DNA from: Defluviitaleaceae bacterium
GTDB lineage: Bacteria; Bacillota_I; Bacilli_A; MOL361; Turicibacteraceae
Reading direction: 5' to 3'
DNA length: 34,417 bases
Assembly (NCBI GenBank): GCA_009778135.1
Contig: WRKJ01000088.1
Span: 1-34,417 of the forward strand
Position numbers and translations under genes: made by a program. Positions 34,001 to 34,417 of this stretch are shown in pieces. Position 1 is the first letter of the stretch. Every line of letters starts with the position of its first letter. The notes under the pieces are model-generated. The model did not search any database. It was not told the origin of the DNA and worked only from the letters and a program-made list of their open reading frames with translations.

Positions 34001-34417
34001 GATCCAACGCTTCATAAGTCAAAGACTGGCCTTTGCTTGCGACGGCTATTTTGTTTGGATGAAGTTTGACGCGTGCTTCGAATTGTTTGGCGACGGTTGG
34101 CGAGCTTGACAAATCAGGCAATGGCTGGTTGAACACATTTAAAATCAAGCGTCGTTCTGTTTCTAACAACACATCAATGTCTTTAATGGGCTGACTGGTA
34201 TCCATTAAGACTTGATTCAACAGTTGGATAAAGCGTGCCAAATACGTCTGAATCGTTGCCTGGCTAAAAAGTGATGTCGCATAAGTGAGTTCTAAATACG
34301 TCTTGTTTCCATCATCTGACAAGTTAAACATTAAGTCAAACTTAGCAGGGACATGTTCTGCTTCAACGATTTTGGCACCTTCAATCAATGCCAAGTCTTC
34401 ATTGTTTTGATACACCA
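28080..34417 (-). CDS. NRPS, C-terminal part: (C)-A-T-C-A-T-R
   Basis: At least 2112 residues, N-terminus beyond the right edge. From the edge: the end of a condensation domain (KFDLMFNLSDDG...), A1 (about 105-595; TSGTTGKPKG 254-263), carrier T1 (LGGHS, Ser632), C2 (HHIISDG 811-817), A2 (about 1120-1615; TSGTTGHPKG), T2 (LGGTS, Ser1658), and reductase R (GATGFLG 1753-1759, then an HCSTVSLG strand and YLKTK-type YxxxK). The ten specificity residues of A1 read D A F W L G G T F K, close to the Val code DAFWIGGTFK; A2 reads D V E H V A G V I K, unmatched. The R domain releases an aldehyde. No epimerisation domain is seen. This gene appears richer in G/C than its neighbours, suggesting transfer. 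Confidence 0.96.
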   Translation of the reverse strand, partial: VYQNNEDLALIEGAKIVEAEHVPAKFDLMFNLSDDGNKTYLELTYATSLFSQATIQTYLARFIQLLNQVLMDTSQPIKDIDVLLETERRLILNVFNQPLPDLSSSPTVAKQFEARVKLHPNKIAVASKGQSLTYEALDQQANEVAVKLIASGLNTGDIVAVIAKRDVGTVVGFLGILKAGGAYMPIDADYPESRITYMLEDSHAQFILGDKTALPLSETTKAKYQFMSLAHLTGMKTALPVQGDGISLAYLIYTSGTTGKPKGVMVKQQGITRLVKNTNYANFDDVRMLQTGSLSFDASTFEIWGALLNGGEVFISELNVLVDHEQLSKLITEQAINTMWLTASLYNHLITMDVTVFDGLKQLLIGGEALSKAHVQRLLAHNDQITLINGYGPTETTTFAVTLTMQGCLEFDKIPIGKPIASTTTYIMTDGKLCGIGVPGELYIGGPGVASGYLNEPTLTNERFIDNPYGPGKLYKTGDLVKWLPDGHIDYLGRLDDQVKVRGHRIELGEIESALSALVGIDQGVVVVRDGQLHAYLQNPSGLAHETIEQQLKDQLPDYMIPTHYMDLTHFPVTRNGKVNKQALPVIKVDQTAVYVAPRTPLERLVATSYEAILEVAQVGLNDDFFKLGGHSLRALRLVNLLEAQTGKAIGVKHIFEAPKVVQLAQLIEGLADAQYERIPKAEAKPAYEMSSTQKRMYLLWKLSPTETVYNIPTLMTFTQPIDEEKLKTAIDELNQRHDILRTTFHEVEGRLVQVISQTMPVEVTLKAINATELVTWYEQAVKPFDLEKGPLYRIQIARTAQADYLFVDMHHIISDGMSSTIFANELGALVAGGELPPLDRQYTDYSEWMNTQDLSHAEAYWQDQLTDYKILTLPTDHPRPKHQQFEGKTEQLVIDEVTTTRIKTVLESTQTTGYMFFLSLISLLLSKLANQADLVIGTPVSGRIHQDTENMLGMFVNTLAMRLQPSGEKTFQSYLEEIKSQTLEGQRHQMYPFEDLVEAIVTNRDTSRNPLFDVMMVYQNNEAISSVIGATTVESSDTAAKFDLSFTLSDDGEKTYLNLTYATALFQAHTIQTHLARLSHLLDQVLTDITQPIGALNVLLEGEEQALLTEVGHYVDYPKDQTITQVFEAQVAATPTHKALIYNDVTFTYEALNAKANQLAHYLIQTYDIQPEDKVGLLLDRSEWMIIAILGILKAGAAYVPMSPAFPQARLDYIATTAEMVTTFVEADYRTQLKQATLIRELSLDDYPTTNPKTNTTPTNLAYVIFTSGTTGHPKGVMIEHHQVNNLTASLRQDYGFEVTGENLLFFSNYVFDVSVEQIFLALLSGYPLIVTPDNLWMDQEKFTAYLNKHDVTYLHMTPSLLSQIDVTGVSSLKRVVAAGESVNPALVKTMHEAGITFINGYGPTEATVIATTHVFEGYEQRNLIGKPVANTTVYLLDDFGKPVPKGSMGELHLGGIQIARGYLNQPDLTAEKFMPNPFQTAAQKRQGWNDRIYQTGDLVRMLEDGTLEYHGRNDFQVKIRGYRIELGEIEAALYTIPGITQAHVMALGESEHPYLGAYYISDTAIDQDVLDQTLKNKLPDYMVPSGYCHLTDFPLTVNGKLDRRALPTIAFETAAPYVAPQNAIESKLVDVYAHVLKRDTSTISTLDNFFKLGGTSIDLLRVVSLLKKDVNVSVEALYSNRTITEMADFIINHSHETLSDPNERSLLSTDFMAKEAVAKEALPEDYKATLKALETRLIKPDEQRRTLLLTGATGFLGAHLLMELLTTTNDLIYTLVRGADDEQAKTRLMDICHFYFTADLFDSYAHRIVVYQGDISALNLGLTPDQHLNLSQKIDCIVNVASNVKHYGTYEDFYQTNVLGVKHLIDFQETGKQKTLIHCSTVSLGSGYIEGQTHVAYTEDILTLPVEYDSVYLKTKAEAEDLLIQARSRGLTNSIIRLGNLQANRQTGKFQINEADNAFFSQITGLLHLGMAPDIDYQVEYTPIDDAATACVKLITSSIKTNEIYHVYNPYPVSMKQLLQSFITNDEDFKFIQPDAFYQHLFTQLQQEEVDEEILKFSLHLGLFKEQKEQTNFTIHAEATQLILQKLGFNWHEIEQEALDKIKQLKEHN

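Noticed and set aside
1-34417. CRISPR array, prophage or integrated element at tRNA-Ser
   Set aside because: No regularly spaced repeats, no integrase and no repeated tRNA 3' end were seen.

Overview
The window looks like chromosome of a low-GC Bacillota (Firmicutes), most likely a Bacilli-type lineage. This rests on strong AGGAGG-type ribosome sites, sigma-A promoters that are often extended -10 (TGnTATAAT-like), a teichoic-acid-type CDP-glycerol transferase, a YabE-like 3D-domain protein, SH3b cell-wall proteins and standard use of TGA as stop. No genus can be named from the sequence alone. Almost everything is on the minus strand; exceptions are a 76-aa membrane protein, truB, a barrel protein with an AAA/PD-(D/E)XK gene, two micro-peptides and uvrA.

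Layout. 1-640: promoter-driven overlapping small genes cut by the left edge, then a relic resembling an IS110-type transposase C-terminus. 642-11000: cell-surface block with two paralogous SH3b-repeat proteins, tRNA-Ser(GGA), a small membrane protein with an acidic Pro/Glu/Thr-rich tail, a divergent 76-aa membrane protein, a 1511-aa fusion of three GT2-like domains to a CDP-glycerol glycerophosphotransferase domain, and a GT61 transferase. The last two share a duplicated promoter module. 11167-12517: truB and a hairpin-rich intergenic stretch. 12518-14182: 3D/G5-like protein with an unusual start region, and a 51-aa acidic/basic gene. 14342-16797: TIM-barrel protein, AAA/PD-(D/E)XK gene and terminator. 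16929-17374: a complete miniature operon for two short amphipathic peptides, convergent with an unknown 151-aa gene. 17929-21011: uvrA with promoter and terminator. 21099-22070: three overlapping genes of DUF3990/DUF3791 type, a probable toxin-antitoxin-like cassette. 22199-27149: two-component system, ABC transporter and lipoprotein. 27252-34417: type II thioesterase and the 3' part of an NRPS ending in a reductase domain.

How genes may work together. The two glycosyltransferase genes plus SH3b, 3D and Pro-rich proteins suggest envelope polymer and surface functions. The NRPS visible order is (C end)-A-T-C-A-T-R with a Val-like first code, so the released product should be a peptide aldehyde or a compound derived from it (pyrazinone or N-acyl peptide aldehyde class); the thioesterase is the usual editing partner. 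The response regulator, a kinase without membrane segments, and the FtsX-type ABC transporter form a unit with a long dyad over the transporter promoter; whether it responds to or exports the NRPS product is unknown.

The best candidates for something undescribed are the two-peptide operon (16929-17374), the start-region hairpin of the 3D gene (13694-13762), the nested inverted repeats over the first SH3b gene (2088-2203), and the NRPS product.
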